A stretch of 64,000 bases of DNA from Campylorhamphus procurvoides (GCA_013396655.1 WBMV01006289.1:1302001-1366000), one strand, 5' to 3'. Shown: positions 38,370-52,800, numbered from the stretch's first letter. Numbers and translations: made by a program. The notes: generated by a model from the sequence alone, not told the origin.

Positions 38370-41300
38370 TCAGGTACAGAAAATATCACACAATTAAACT
38401 TCCTCTAAGATTTTGATAACGTTAAGACAACCAGAGCAGTCAATAAATCCAGATTAAAAGTATCCATTAGTTTCGTAGAGATAAACCACATACTCCAAAT
38501 ACAGAATTGAAGTATAACCACTGTAGAAGTTGTTGGGCATTTGCATGTCTTCTATATAAAAAAACCACAAAACAACTGTTAAGTAAGTGTTCTAAAGGAG
38601 CCTTTTTACTTTTTTTTTCTTTTTTTTTCATTTATCTGCTAAATACAAAGGAACAGGGATTATGCAGTCTGAGATTCTGAGCCTGGCATAAAATACAGCA
38701 CTGTTGTGTTTTAGGAAAAGACTGATCTTTGATAGTTGGAAAAAAACAAACACAGTAACAGCAACAAAAGTCTCCTAAACTAAATTGCTCTTTTGGTGGG
38801 TGTGTGTGGTTTTTTTGTGTTTGTTTTTGTGGGTTTTTTTCCTTCTCAACTGGAATGCAATCTTTAGTGGGCTTTAGTGCTTTGATGTGGGGTTTTTTTC
38901 ACTCCTTAAAGACATCAGAAATACAGGGTTTAATATCTTCCATAAACAGGATGAATGTGACTACAGGAAAGGAATACTAGGGATCCTTAAAATGAAAGCT
39001 TCACTGTATAGAGTTTTGTTGGTTTCCCCAATTTTTTTCTGTATTGTTACTATACGATTAAAAATATTTTAGTAGTTGTGGCTTTCTTGGTTCTCAGCAA
39101 GCTACAATCGTTGTATTTGACTTATACAATCTAATTACTTTGTATTTTATGCCCAGAAAAATCTCTCTAAGTAAACAAAACTTTGTAGAATACTTCCAAT
39201 GTTTTACTTCAATATGTTTATAGAAGGAGCTATCACTTGGTGTATTATCAAAGTCTGATTTATTTGAATAGTTATACAAGAAGTTCATTTATTTTGAATA
39301 TTTCCTGGGTTAACTGCTATTTCTGAGTTCATTCCAGTAGAAATGGAATTTTATTTCCTTAAGCTTTAGGTGTCAGAATATAAAATGGATATAAATTTAG
39401 AAATAGTCGTCGACTCTTTAATAGAGAACAGCAGGAGTTAATTAGTTTCTGCTGAGGATAATTGTGACATAACTGATTCTGAAATATGCAGTACCATGAG
39501 GGTAGTTTACAACTGTTGCTTGGAGCAGCTGGTCATAATTGTGTACTGCAGTACAAAGAGCATGCCTGTACTTCCATTTGTTTGTGATTCCCTAAACTAT
39601 CCACTTCATATAAGATATTACATTCAAAATCTAATTTAGAGGCAAAGGGAAGCATGCATTTTGTACATTTTATATATATATAAAGATAAGTGGCAATAAA
39701 TAGGTCATGGACACCCACTCAATTAGGAAAATTGTTCCAGCTGAACCAGGTGAAACAAATCTGCAGGAGGCAGGTGAAACAAGGTTCTCATTTGTGTGAG
39801 ACAAAGCACACCTGAGAAGCATCTGTTAGGAGACCTTGCAAGCTCCATAACAAGCTTAAAAAAAATTCTAAGGCTTGCACCTGGCACCACTTTGACCTTC
39901 ACTGGAGATACCAGACAGTAAGGCCGGGTGTCCCTGGAGTGTATCAATCAAACACACAATGCCAAAAAATAAGACTAGGATTTGAGCCGTGCTTTGATAC
40001 TACATTCACAAGTTTAATAGAAGGGGAATTCATTTCAGTATCTTGGCATATTTTTATTAATCTAAATTAATATTTTTTCAGTTGCTTCACATGTGGTTTT
40101 AGTGTGCCTGGAGGTATATCAGTAGTTATTTTGCTATCAGTGGTTGCTTCTCATTCTTTTGGCTAAGAACATGATCACTGCAGAGGAAAAATACAGCCTT
40201 ATTCACTGTTCCCTGATTTGATTTGACAAGTATGTTTCTCTTTGCAGGCTGTCTTTCTCCACAAGGAGCATTTAGCATATCCTGACTAACTGGAATCTTT
40301 GTCAGAGCTCTAGCACAAAGATAGTGTAGGGCTGCTTTATACTATAGTTTACGACCTGTCACAGTAGCAGGTGCAACAGTTTCTGTCAGTCAGTCAGACA
40401 TAGAATTACAGCTCTCCTTAGTCTGCCAAGGTGCTCTTTCACTCTAGCCTGATTTCTCCAGCAAATTGTGGACTGAGCACTCAGACTTTGATATAACATG
40501 AGGCTATATTGATCCATTCTGTAAAGCTGCCTTTTCATCTTCCATATTTTTCTCTTCCTTTTCATTCCTCCAGTTTTTCACTATCACGTTTTCCTTTGCT
40601 ATACTTCTCTGCCTATTTTTCAACCTGAACCAATGAAAATAAGTCAATAATGCAGAGACATCTAATGTGCATTAAAGCTCTTCTTTTTGATTTTTGAATA
40701 CTACAGTACCCGTTTTTTGATTGCTGGCATGTTCCATTTTAGTATCAGTAGAGGAAACAATGTTCTAGGTTGTGTTGTTAAAAGTGAGCTTTCTTTCTTG
40801 TTTGTGTATGTGCTGCCTTTTCCATCTTCCTTTCATGCATAGAAGAAATGAAGAGTTCTAGTTTATATGCCTCAGGAGTGTCCTGAGAGATGAGACAGCC
40901 ACAGGAACTGCATTTATTATTATCCCTATCTTAATGATATTCAATTGCAGTCTATTTTGATTTCTGGGGTTTTTTTCACCAAATCACTTGTTATTATGAA
41001 GATTGTGGCGATTTCTACAAGTCTTTGTAAAGCCATAAGGTTACAAATCAAGAAACTGAGGGATGAACAAAACAAATGGGTAATGAGCAAATATCCTCTC
41101 CCCTTGTCCTCAACTTTTCACGTTTCAAGTGAACTAATCATAATTTTTCTTTCAGTATAATTTGCGCTCTCTCTGTCTCTGTGAGCTTTCTTCAGTACTG
41201 TTAAAGTAGTGGTAGCCATCACTTCCCAAGTAAAGTGACTGTATGAGCTTGCATCATGCACCTCTCAAAAGAATATTTTCCACCTCTCACTTGAATGCCT

Positions 41301-43360
41301 GAAATCAAGAAGGGGCATGTGGCTTACCTCATAGGTGGGTCTACATACTGTGCCTGTCATTGAAAAATCAGATTCTCAAATGTAGTTTGCCCGAGTAGCC
41401 AATTGCTGGCTGAATAAAAGTGTTGGGACAGAATAATGTATGAAATTCTTCCCACTTGACCATGAGTTATTTTTATAGTATTTTTATTTCATTTTAAAGG
41501 TAATTAATATAAAATATATATGTAAATATAGGTATCTTCAAGTATGGCTCTGTCAGCTTTTTATAAATCCTGGAACCCGTAATAGGAAATACCAGCATGG
41601 GTAACTATGTAAACCACTTGACATCTGTCCATATTTATAAACACACTTTTCATTTGCTGCAGTTTATTTACTCTTGGCACATACAAATGAAGTGTGACAG
41701 ACACCCTGTGGCTTCTATTGATGAGAGGATTAATAAAGCTTGTACTTTCATTATGACATCCTAAGCCATCAAGCATGAAGACTTCAACAGTCATTATTGA
41801 ACATTGACACACATTGCATCAGCAATCAGGAATGACAGAAGACAAGCTGGCAGAAATGACTTTCAGCGCTCTCCCAAGAAAGTGTGATTGAATATGTCCT
41901 TTATATAGATAGATGTGGGCTTTGTACACAGTTTCCCACTCATTTTTAGCTATACTGGTTGTCCTTTTAAGGCATGTTATTAAAAGTCTCTGTATACCTG
42001 TTCTACTGAGATGAAAGTATTACCTAACACCAACATGTTGTTACTTGATAATGTAAACCATCATGGCGTTGGATGCTAGTGCATCTTTTATGGATTTATT
42101 TCAGTATGGGATCTTCATTAAGTACCCTTGGCAGGCCTCTGTCTTTTCCTGCATATTATCAATGAGCAGGATGGTAATTTCGGGTGAAGTCCGAAGTAAC
42201 AGTGGGAAACAGTTCCTTGATTCCAGCATGTAGGAGACTGATTTAATGCTGATGTGTCTCATATGTAGTCTGTTGAATCATTCAAGTGACCTCTCTAGGT
42301 CATGTGGAGGCAAGGAGGGAACTAGTTCACCTCTCTGAGCATCAAGTCTGTTCAGTTCTGAAAAACCCTCGAAGTTAACAGTTTTAGAAGCAAATAGGTG
42401 AAGCAATTAAAAATAATCAAGTTTTGAGGGTCAGCTTCATTAGGGGGAAAAAAGTAGCCCTGTCTCTCTTTAACTCTGGAACTTTTAAGGAAACCAAGAA
42501 AAAGCTGAAAAAGTCACTTTTAATTAATTTCTTCTTTTACACAAATGGACATAGCAGTTCTGAGGTACTGACTTTTCATCTAGTAGCTCTTCTTCAGTTT
42601 GAATTGGTCTATTCTTGAGTTCCTATTGCCAACCAGTTTTTCTTCTTGAACTTTTTCTTGTGATGTGTCATCTTGCTGTAGAGAGTGGGATAAATAGCAT
42701 CAGCTTATCTTTGGTTTTGACACTTATGTTCCTGTGGTTTTTTCCTTTGATAGGATATCTGTCCCTTGTAATATTGACTTCTGCATCTGAGAACAATATC
42801 CATTCAATTTGTACTGTTTTGTTGGCACGGTGAGGTTTTCCACAGAAGCGGATAATAAGGCAGCCAAGGTAATCTCTCTTTGGTAGATACAGTTTAGAGG
42901 AGGAAAAACATAGAGAAAACATTGCCTACAAATGCCAGTCGCAATTTATCCTGGATTGAGAGCAGCAAAAGGATGGGAACCAGAGAAAGTTTATAGCCCT
43001 TTTTCTGCCCTGTGAAGCTGCAATCAGATTATAAACACCCGGACACACATATACCCTTTCAAGAAATGGTCAAATCAGTGACACTTAAGTGTTTTGCTGG
43101 AAGACTGAGGGTGCTTGCTCTGGAGTGTTTGCTGCCAAATTATAGCTGTGTGAAATAGTCTAAGCCCTGTGCTTAGAATTGTTGTACTAGTGCATGTTGA
43201 ATACTTTTCTTTCTGAACTGAGGTCTCTTCCCTAAATATAACTACACACTATTTACAAAGATTCTGTCTCTGTGTGTCTAAGGTTCCTGAAACAAATTCA
43301 CAAGCACTGTCTTAAATTAAGAATAAATGTCTTTGTGTTGTATAGAGGAAAATCTCTTAG
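38370..43360. other. non-genic AT-rich sequence, one unassigned patch
   Basis: No gene is supported. T/G-rich simple sequence occurs at 38790-38845. A patch at 39735-39950, with a repeated CAGGTGAAAC word (two copies about 40 bases apart), looks different from its surroundings and may be an old unclassified repeat. Confidence 0.5.
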
Positions 43361-43366
43361 CTGGGT

Positions 43367-43375
43367 GGGGGGGGG
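43367..43375. repeat. G9 run
   Basis: Nine consecutive G residues preceded by GGGT. This is a mutable homopolymer and gives only partial G-quadruplex potential. Confidence 0.85.
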
Positions 43376-43379
43376 AAAT

Positions 43380-46300
43380 AGGCTGAGGCAATTTCCCCTA
43401 TCCCAGACACACAAAAAAACCCCAACCCAAAACGAGGACAAAACACTTCTACTGAAGTGTTGCACAAATTACATTGTATTAAAGGTATGTCAGACTATCC
43501 AGAGACTGAAATTTGCTGAGTGCTTAGTGTTATATTGCTGGATATTTAATGAGTACCATTTAAGTACAACCCACTTTTAAAGGTGCTGCACATACTTGCA
43601 GTATGATAGTAGCAGGCCCCAATATTACCTATTTTCCTCCCAAAGATCATTAAAGAATGCTTCATTATCTGAAAGTGTATCTGTATAGGTTGAAGGATAC
43701 AGTGAGGCTTTATTTCAGCTTCCTTTTGTTAATGTTAGATGTTTGAGCTTTTACACGAGGAACTGTCTCTTGTGCATCTCTGCTGGAAGGATTTGCTCAG
43801 TGAAATACAGACGTATGTGCAGTCCAATCCTATAAATCTGTGTGCTTTTATGAAAATAAACTGCAGCTCAGGATTCATTTTACAAATAATAAATTGAAAA
43901 TTTGGAGCTGCTTAAAATTATAGAAATCTCCCTGTTCCCCAACCCCTACTTTCCTCCCATACCACTGGCCCTAGATTTTGAAAGGAATTAGTTCATTTCT
44001 GTTCCTTTGCGAAATTGTGTTGTGAATATGCTGAAGGGAGATAAACTGAATGATTTTTTTTAGAAAATCAGACTTCAATCCAGAGCAAACAAGTGTTGCA
44101 ATAAACTTGTTATTCTTTTTTATTTAATCAAAGTACTTGAGAAAGAAAACATTTAGTACTTTGGAGCTCATAACTCTAGTAGTCCTGTGCTAACATCTTT
44201 AAAAAGTTGAAAGTTTTAATTTGGTCAAATTGTTCTGTCTATTCTCACTTGGCACTGGTCGCTGCCAACCACTGTATCAGGGGTGCAATTCACCTGACTG
44301 ACTGGGGAAAAAAGCATCTCTACCAGTATTCTTGTTAGTCTGTTGAGAAGTCTCTTAAAATAAAGACACAGAAAAACTGTTGTCCCAGCTAGAAGAGAAA
44401 TGAAGGCAGGTGGGCAAGGGCTGAGTGATAAAGTGGTGGAGGAAGCTTTTTCTATGTGTAAACAGTTCAGCTGGAGCTCTTCTTACCTGCTGTTACTCAA
44501 ATGCATGTGGTATACAAAACAAGTAAGATTTAAGTCTGTACACAGTTTCAAATCTGGATCCTAGCTCAAGTTCCAGTCCTTGTTTAAATTCATGGATATC
44601 AGTATGTGTTAGAAAAAAAAAACAAACCACTATTTTGTATCAAACTCATAACTGTCTCTGGGTGTATTGTCTTCATTTCTTGAAACTTGGTTGAGAGTAA
44701 CTGAGCTTAAGGAATCCAGTGATACAAAGTTGGGATGATTCATATCCTCTAATGAAACAAGCTACACTGGTCTTGCTAGGGATATATTAATCTATTTGAG
44801 TATAAGTAATTAACTTTTATTGTTCTTTTCTATTTATCCATGTGTAATCATTTGCATATTTATTCAATAGATAAATACTATGACAGCGTCTTTCTGTTGT
44901 ATCATTTGTTGCCAAAGAGGATCATTACTTGCCACCGGAATCTGAAATTGGTTCTCAGTTTCAGTGGTGTGGTGTTTTCCAAAAATGTCCATGCACACAG
45001 TTATAAATGTAGCTGTAGTGCATCCTCCTTTTAATTCCATCAACATGGCTTTGCCACTAATGACTTTATAACTGGGTTGAGTTGTTGTTCAGTGTGTAAG
45101 AAGATGATTTTGTTCTACTAATATGCAACAAAGAGTGAGGGCCCCTTGTTCTGTTAGTAATTAAAAGTTATCAAAATTATTCTTTTAAGTTCAATGGAAT
45201 TTCATTTGTATAACCCTAATGAATGGCATATCTAGAAGATATCCTTTTCAGTGTATTATGTTCATAAATCTCCATCTGTTCTCTTATTTTCATGACTTTT
45301 TGTTCAATATCTTCTGCTGGGTTCTGTCAGAGAAGCACTGGACTTGACAAATGAGGAGTCCCCGCATGGATCAGACAGGTTATTCCAGCATTCAAAACTG
45401 AATTAATACCAAAATTCATATGAAAGGATAATACAGTGCTATCGTATGCACTTGTCTCTATATAATTCTTCTTAATTAAGACTGAATAAATTGAAAATGG
45501 GCAGATTTGTTTGCTCTTACCCTGGCTAATATCTCACTGAGGAGTGGAATAAAAGTTCAGTTGATGTCAGTCACTGCTGTTCTTGTTTAAGTTCACTGAA
45601 GTTGTCTGGGACTCATGTCAGGGATTTTGCCTTGTCTTTCTGAGTTGAAGAACAGAGAAACCCAGCAACAGATAACATGATATGATTTATGTATTTTAGT
45701 TCTCTTTTGTCATGTTACTTGGGCAATAATGTTTCTATTACCCCTTTTACTTTGAAGGGCTTGAATGTAAATGTGAAAATCAGCACACAACAGGAAGAAT
45801 CACGACAGCTTTCATCTCTCAAACAGTGTATATACACTAATATTTGGTGTATTTTCCATCAACTATTTGTTCAGTTCCAGTACAAGTGTAGAGTGCCAAA
45901 GCAAGTTTTATCCGCTTCATTTCATGTTTCTACTGAAGGCAGTCAGCAAAGTGTGCAAAATTTTAAAATTTATTATCCAAAATCTCTGCTTTACCAGGGC
46001 AGCTCTGTCCCTCGTTGAAAGGTTTTACTCCTGCTCCCTAGAGGTGGCATATTCAGGAACTGTATTTTGGGTACAGTTCACGAACCTGCTGTGTGTGGCA
46101 GGATTGCAGACTCTGATGACTGACCCATCTCCTCTGTGTTGTTATTCATCCCTAAGGCTCTCCTAAGAGCCTTCTGCTATCCACTAGAAGTTGTGAGAAC
46201 AGTCAGCTTGAAATCACCCATTTTTGTCACTGAATCTCCACAAAAAAAATAATTCAAAATGCTCTGGGCACAGTAATAGCACAGGAGAGTCTATGGAATA

Positions 46301-47195
46301 TTATTCCAGAAATCATCAATGCAATTTGTGCAGAGTCCCACAAGTGTACTTTAAATCCTTGGCTAGATCTTACCTTTCTGATACTTATGAGTGGACAGGA
46401 TGTCTAAAAGGAGAAAAACATCAGATGAAAACAGATGATCTATTTTTGTGGGTGTTTGACTTGCACACTGACACAAGGGAGAGAGAGGAAAAGAATGATT
46501 CATCTTTTGTGTATGCTGTTATCGTAAATTGCACTGAAATATTTTAACATGGGATAAGCAAAGGTGTTTCATCATACAAGAGAATCAGGTTTTAAAGCTC
46601 TTGCCTGTTCTTATCTGCATCACATATTAGACACAGAATTCCAGAAGTAGATCAGGGTGAGATTTATTTTCTTATATTTATGAAACTTTTTTTTTCCTGA
46701 AACAATATTTTGAAATTGAAACAAGGGAAAAGCCATGAGAATTGAAACCTAATGTGTATGCGTTTGTAGCACATCCAGGTTTGATGTCTTTAAATGGAGC
46801 AAATGCCATTCTGGGTATTTTATTCACTAAAACAGCTTATTGGTCTTATAATTGTGATAATTGATCTTGTTTGCTGGACAAAATATCACTGAAATTATTA
46901 GGGAAAGGACTGTGATTAAATAACAGTATTCAGAGACTGTTTATTAAATAGTCTTTGGGGGTTAAACTGCAGCTTCTGAGCTCGATCAAAGGTTTGCTGT
47001 TTTTGTTGTTTATGAAGGACTGATATGTCCAATTGCTTGATCTTTTAGCAATTATAACTCTTGAAACAGTAATTCAGCACAGCAGTGATGGAGTTTGTGT
47101 AGGAGAGTTGTGTGTGAAATAAACTGTTATGACTTCCAGTAATGTACTTGGCTTCTAAACCTTGATTAGTCTTGCTAAGTAGTGAAAGAATTTCT
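43380..47195. other. non-genic AT-rich sequence, nothing recognised
   Basis: Overlapping open frames of about 99-109 codons at 45689-46547 have no motif and are attributed to chance. No repeat ends were seen. Confidence 0.55.
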
Positions 47196-47202
47196 CTTTC
47201 AG

Positions 47203-47221
47203 ACAGAAGAGACTAAGCCAG
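47203..47221 (+). other. candidate 19-nt microexon
   Basis: TTTCTCTTTCAG (ending 47202) is a good short acceptor and CCAG|GTAAGC (from 47222) a good donor. The 19 nt between are purine-rich (ACAGAAGAGACTAAGCCAG), resembling an exonic-enhancer composition. They are open in two frames (TEETKP or QKRLSQ). The length is not a multiple of three. No gene is recognised and a pseudo-exon is possible. Confidence 0.2.
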
Positions 47222-47229
47222 GTAAGCTT

Positions 47230-49840
47230 GTTGCTGAGCCAGAGATTGATAGGGCTTTCTAGGGAGAGAAAGGGAGAAGGTGGGCTCTGTGGAACCCTAG
47301 TGTTGTTTTATTGTGGTGTCACTGATATTAAAGACCAAAGGGATCAAAGTAAGTCTCAGCCAGCTCTTGGCATTGTTTGTGTTCTGTGTCATTTCAGTGA
47401 TATTAGCAAATTATTTGGGTGGAAGTAAACCATGTTCCAAGTATCACTAGAACTTTCAAGCTTCTTTCATAAACAGCCCTCATGACGCTCCTGAACTTTG
47501 TTTTGTTCCAAAATATAGATAGACTCAACAATAAACTATATGTAATAACAGTAACATTTCTTTATAGGGCAGGTAGCTAAAGCTTTAGCTTATGCCTTGG
47601 AGAACAATTGCCACGGTTAATGTTCCAAGTTTTACCTTTAGCTTACTTGTTGAAATCACATGTGCAGAGAAAAACTGGAGTTGTAAGTTGTGCAGTCAAC
47701 ACATAGGTTCTACATTAGAGCCACTAATTTATGTTTATTTCATGCCAAAAAGAACACTAACTACAGCTTATGACATCTGTGGCTCGCTTGTGTTTTTCAG
47801 AGACCTTCTGTATTCTGTTAATCTCTGTGCTGTGCATCCTTTAGCCTTCACTTATTTGTTAAGTTTCAGATTTTTGAAGCACAAACTGATATCTGAGTTA
47901 AATCAGTTGCCCCCTAAAATTGTTCTGTTTAAAATATAGGCGAAGTTTATGATGATATGAGTCATCAGTATTTGATAAACATTTTCATTCTGATGCATCA
48001 AAAATGAGTGTTTTGACAAGCCTCATTAAATGATCCTGAGAATAACCTTTAGGCTTCAATGACTGAAATTGATTTCATGCTACTGCAGTGCAATCCAACC
48101 AGGATGATCTTGTGCATTACCCTGTGTTCTCTGTGTCTCTAGTTCCTGTTCATTTTGATTGTTAGAGACTTTGGGTTTGTATTTTAGAAGTGCTCAAAGT
48201 TTTGGTTTGAACATTTAAGTGTGTGGAGGGGAGCTGAGGTCATAAAAGCCAGCAGAACAAATGCTCTGTTAAGTAATCGCTAATTTGAGCAGTATCTTCT
48301 CAGCTAATGGCAAGTGAAATAACTTTGAATGGTGCCATTTCATTTCACCAGAAGTCTGAATGGTCCCTTTTTTCTTCAGCTTTGCATTCAGTAAGTGGCA
48401 GTACTATTACCAGCCCTGAATTACTAATACAGTGCTGCACCAGCTCTTAATGAAGCCCAGGCTTGTTCCCAGCAGTCCAGCTGAAGTCCCAGGGCTGCAT
48501 TTACAGTACTCGGGCAGTGCAGACTGTTAAAGAGGAAGATTTTCCTTCAGTTCACTGTCAATGCTTTTGTTGCAGGGGGACTGCATTGCAGTAGGGCCTT
48601 CTTGCTGGCAATGAAGGAAATTCACTGTTTTCAAACATGCTCTGTGGTTGTGTTTTGCACAGTCCATGGGGTGTTTAAAAACAAACGTTACTGTAATGAG
48701 GTGATATACAATGACAGGTCTACAGCTTAGTACAGTTGTATTGCTGACTGTCAGATTGGAACTGGAGAATATGGTACTGAGGTGCTGAGGCCCTGAGTTG
48801 CAGGGAACATTAAATGTGTGACAATCCAACAGTTTATGTTCTGCAGAGTTAGGCAAGGCAGTAGGAAATAAAATTTGGGCCAGCCTATCCTGTCAATTAC
48901 ACCATTGTTTGTGGACTAACTTTAGTCTTACATATGCCTTAAGCCAACATACTTGTTACCACAACCAAATGTGAATGCTAAGAGGTCTTGGGGCCCAGCC
49001 TACCCCTTCATTAGGGCTACTGCTGAAAGGGCAGTGGCTGTGTTTGAGCTTCTCTGGCTGCATTTGGCAAAGGAACTCACTGTCTGAAAGCACAGAGCTC
49101 TGTAGAATGTGAAAAAATGTGTTCTAATTTGAAGATTGGGCAGTGCAGCAATAAACAGCTAGGATCAATAATACCTTACATGACTACAGATATTAAGCCT
49201 GTGAATGCAAGTCAGACTGCACAAATGTTGTTGCTATACAAAGCAATGTTAGAGAAAAATGGCATTTGATAGAAATCTAAACATCAGTACAAAAAAAGAA
49301 AAATGAGTACTGAATAGTACAGACAGGTGAAAAATACTGAGATTGGGAACAAAAATGTGCATTGGATGACTGAAGAAAAGTGCCTAGAATAATGAGAGGA
49401 AGAGGGATTGGTGAACAATTACAGGCAGTTGCTGTTGAGCTGGGCAATTATACTTAGCACACAATAAGCGATGACATACGAGTAGAGACTTAGTATTTTC
49501 TATCTACAGAGCACTAAATATTGAAATTATATACATGCCTTGTAGAGAAATGTTTCAAAATGGAAGTATTGCAATCAAATAACATCATGATGTGCTCTAA
49601 TAAGGATCATTGAGATATTAATCCCATGCATGAATTGAGATAACAAAATAATTTTTCTGAACAAGAGATTGCCAATTAAAATAACAAAAGCTGTTATAGA
49701 ACTTCAAGGTTTGATACACTGTTCAGAGTTTCCAGTGACAAGAAGTAAATTCCTTCTCCATGTCCTTAACCATCAAATAACACCTACTTTCCTCATAAGT
49801 AATGTCAATAATTTTCCCATTAAATTTAATTTATTTTAAT
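47230..49840. other. non-genic AT-rich sequence, nothing recognised
   Basis: A 115-codon frame (47592-47939, +) and a 109-codon frame (48527-48856, minus) have no family features. No repeats were seen. Confidence 0.55.
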
Positions 49841-49849
49841 ATTATACAG

Positions 49850-49858
49850 ATTTTAAAG
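49850..49858 (+). other. candidate 9-nt microexon (very weak)
   Basis: ATTATACAG ends at 49849 and GTAAGTATA begins at 49859, leaving ATTTTAAAG (Ile-Leu-Lys in phase 0). In-frame microexons of 6-15 nt are typical of neuronal genes. The upstream tract is AT-rich rather than strongly pyrimidine, so chance is the likely explanation. Confidence 0.1.
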
Positions 49859-49864
49859 GTAAGT

Positions 49865-52800
49865 ATAATATTGTAAATGTTGAAACACTTAGAGATGGGA
49901 AAGAGAGGGTGTACTCTGGATTCAGTTTCACCTGGGCTGCTTTATACCTTGAACTCTAGGAGTAGGAGCAGTGTTCACAGATTTGTATAGTGGGTTTGAT
50001 GCAATCTAGATAAATTTTCTTTTGTTCTCACATCCAGAAATTCTGAACTCATTGAGCATGCCCTTGCAATTTAATGTAGTGATTAATCTGGACTAATGTA
50101 TCTTTATGACACAGGTGGTGGAAAATACCAATTTCTACAGGTATTAAAATAGCTATATGGAAGTTTTGTAAATGCACAACAGAAAGCCAGCATTTGAATT
50201 ATCAAAACAGTTATTTGATGACTTTTTTCCACACCTGACCTCAAAACTGAAGTTGGTAGCAGTTCCAGAATACAATACTGCTTTCGGGAGGGCTTCTGAG
50301 GAAATGAAAACATTTAAGATGTGAGCACCTGATGGAATAATGACATGCCCTAAGGTATTTTTTCTGCCTGTACTTTGCTAAATACAGAATTACATTTTTG
50401 GCAGGCACAGTTAGTTCGTTTGAAATGCTAACCTCACCAAAAGCTTCTGGGAATGATATTTCTTTGGCCTTGCATGTATTTTTGTGTTCTTTGCTCTGAG
50501 TGGAGAGGGTACTGAATGCCTGATTCTCTTTTTGCCTTCTTAATATTTTCATTCAGTGAAAATATGTTAGCTAAACTGTGTTTTAAACAAACAAAAAGTA
50601 ATATATAATAGCACTTTGGAAAGGTGTAATTTCAGTGCCTCTAGGATTGACAGGTGTGTTCCTACATTGCACCAGTGAGGTACATAAGTGAAAACTGTGA
50701 CTGAAGATGAAGATAGTGAGTGGAGGACTAAGAGGAAAACTTGATGTGCAGTATGAGAAAGGACTAGTTGGAAAAGATGGTTTAAAAAAATCTGTACTGT
50801 TTAGTTTGCCTTTTACAAACATGTATAGGGAATGCTAATACAGGAAAGAAATTAGGACATTCATTTATATACTGAAAATGCATAACAAGACAGAGAAAGG
50901 CAGCTTTACTTTTAGATTACTTCTTTCAAACTCAAGTGCAAAACTATTTTGATTTTTTTGAATGATAAAACTTGAAGAAAAACTTTATCTAGCAGAACAG
51001 GACACAGAGTAAGTAAGGGAGTTCATGCAGGGCATTGCAGCTTCCCAGTTAACAAACTTTCCCTCAAACCTGTCTGCCTTTCATGCGCAATCTACGTATT
51101 GCACAAATTTGTGGTTTTGTTTCTTAATTGATTCTAACCTTCCCATTATCCAGTCTGTCATTGCAACTCTTCTGAAAAATTACTAAAACCTATGATGTAC
51201 AGACTACTAGATCAGGTTATTTTATGTCTTTATTAAACAATCTCATTAGAACCTCACCAGTGACAAAGGAGGAAACATAATGCCATCAGCACTCTGATAA
51301 TGCTGCATTCTCCAAAAGTTATTGGCATTAGCAAACTCTTCTTACTGCCAAAACCTTTTAAAATGGTCTACAAGCTAATTTCATTGACTTATAAAACTCT
51401 TTGTACTAAGCAATTCATTGTGCATTATGCACTGACAAACAAATACTACATCAGGTTTAAGTTGCCTATGTTGCGGAGATAGGACCCTGAGCTAACTTTG
51501 TATCTATTTTTATGTCCCTTAAGAATTTCATTAAGGCAGTAGAGCAGTCTCTATCAAATATTCATACACTGTAGTAAACTGAAGTAATATCCTCCCCTTC
51601 ATTTCAGTTTGACATAGATACATGTTCAGAGCTGGCATTATTTGCACAGATCCACAAATTGAGTTTTTTCCCCTCAGAACTGTGTTCAGTATATTTTATT
51701 GTCATTTTTCTAAACTTTTGAATGATGTGAAGATTCTGCTTTGTAAAAACAAGCACCTTACCAGAGCAGCAGCATGTGATAATGTGTATGTGTGTGTATA
51801 TATATATATATATCTGTTGCACTTCCTTATTTTTTTTTCCATTTCAAGAGCTTTGTGGAAATGTAACACTATATCATTTCACTTATAACTCAGGCTTACT
51901 CATCACTAAGATGGAAATCTATGATATTCTGAGAGGTCTAGAAATTTGCAAATGAAGTGGTCATAAGAAATACCACAAAATAACCACTACTGAAACTTTA
52001 GAATAAGTTGGTACCTCACTAGTGTTTCACATGGATGGTAAAGTGTGTGTAATTCAGTTATGAACTCAACTGTTTCAGACTGCAATTTTAGTAGTGGACT
52101 CTTTGAAGTAGGTGTATCTGATTCTCATTTACATTTTTTATATAAAGGTGACATAATGCAAATCAGTTGAGCTGGCCTACTTAGCTGTTTGAAGTTAGGC
52201 ATGTATTCCTGTATCTTGCTGAATAAGATACTGACACTGCAGTTCATTGACTTCAAAGCCTTTCTTTTGAATCACTGAGTTTTTTAGCTTTTGTACTGTT
52301 TTCAGTCTGAGCTTTCAGATATTCTTTTTTAACTGACCACCAATTGTGAATAACAATAGGCTTCTTTTTTCACTTTCTCTTATGTGTTTGAGTGATTGTC
52401 TGTGATGTTGCTTCATTCTTATTTTATGCCAAGTTAATTGGTAAAATTAATTGCCAGAGGTATCTTTCAGAACAGGAGTAGGAAAACCCAGATTATAATG
52501 AATCATTGCTTCCATAGGAATTTTCGAGCTCTCTTACAAGAGGTGGAGCAAAAATTTCTATAAAGTTAGACATTGTGCTATTGTGCTGTTACAGTGATAC
52601 TGTGAAAATACTGAAAGGGGTGACTGAAACAGCCCAAAAGGAGAAAAAGAAAAAAAAAGGAAAAGATGTAGCATTGTTTCCTCTGCTGTAAGATATTTAT
52701 TGATTATGCCGTACAAGCTGGTGAAATAGGCAGGAAAAGAAATATTCATTTTGGAATATGCAGCCACAAGAGGACACAGATTCACTGTCATGTTGCAAAA

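Noticed and set aside
38021..38416. 131-codon open frame, the longest in the window
   Set aside because: It lies in the GC-rich insert, where stop codons are rare on both strands. It overlaps a 99-codon frame on the opposite strand and shows no domain.
45689..46547. Cluster of three 99-109 codon frames
   Set aside because: They are in different frames with no shared domain, and the codon content is random-looking and rich in serine, cysteine and phenylalanine, as expected from AT-rich DNA.
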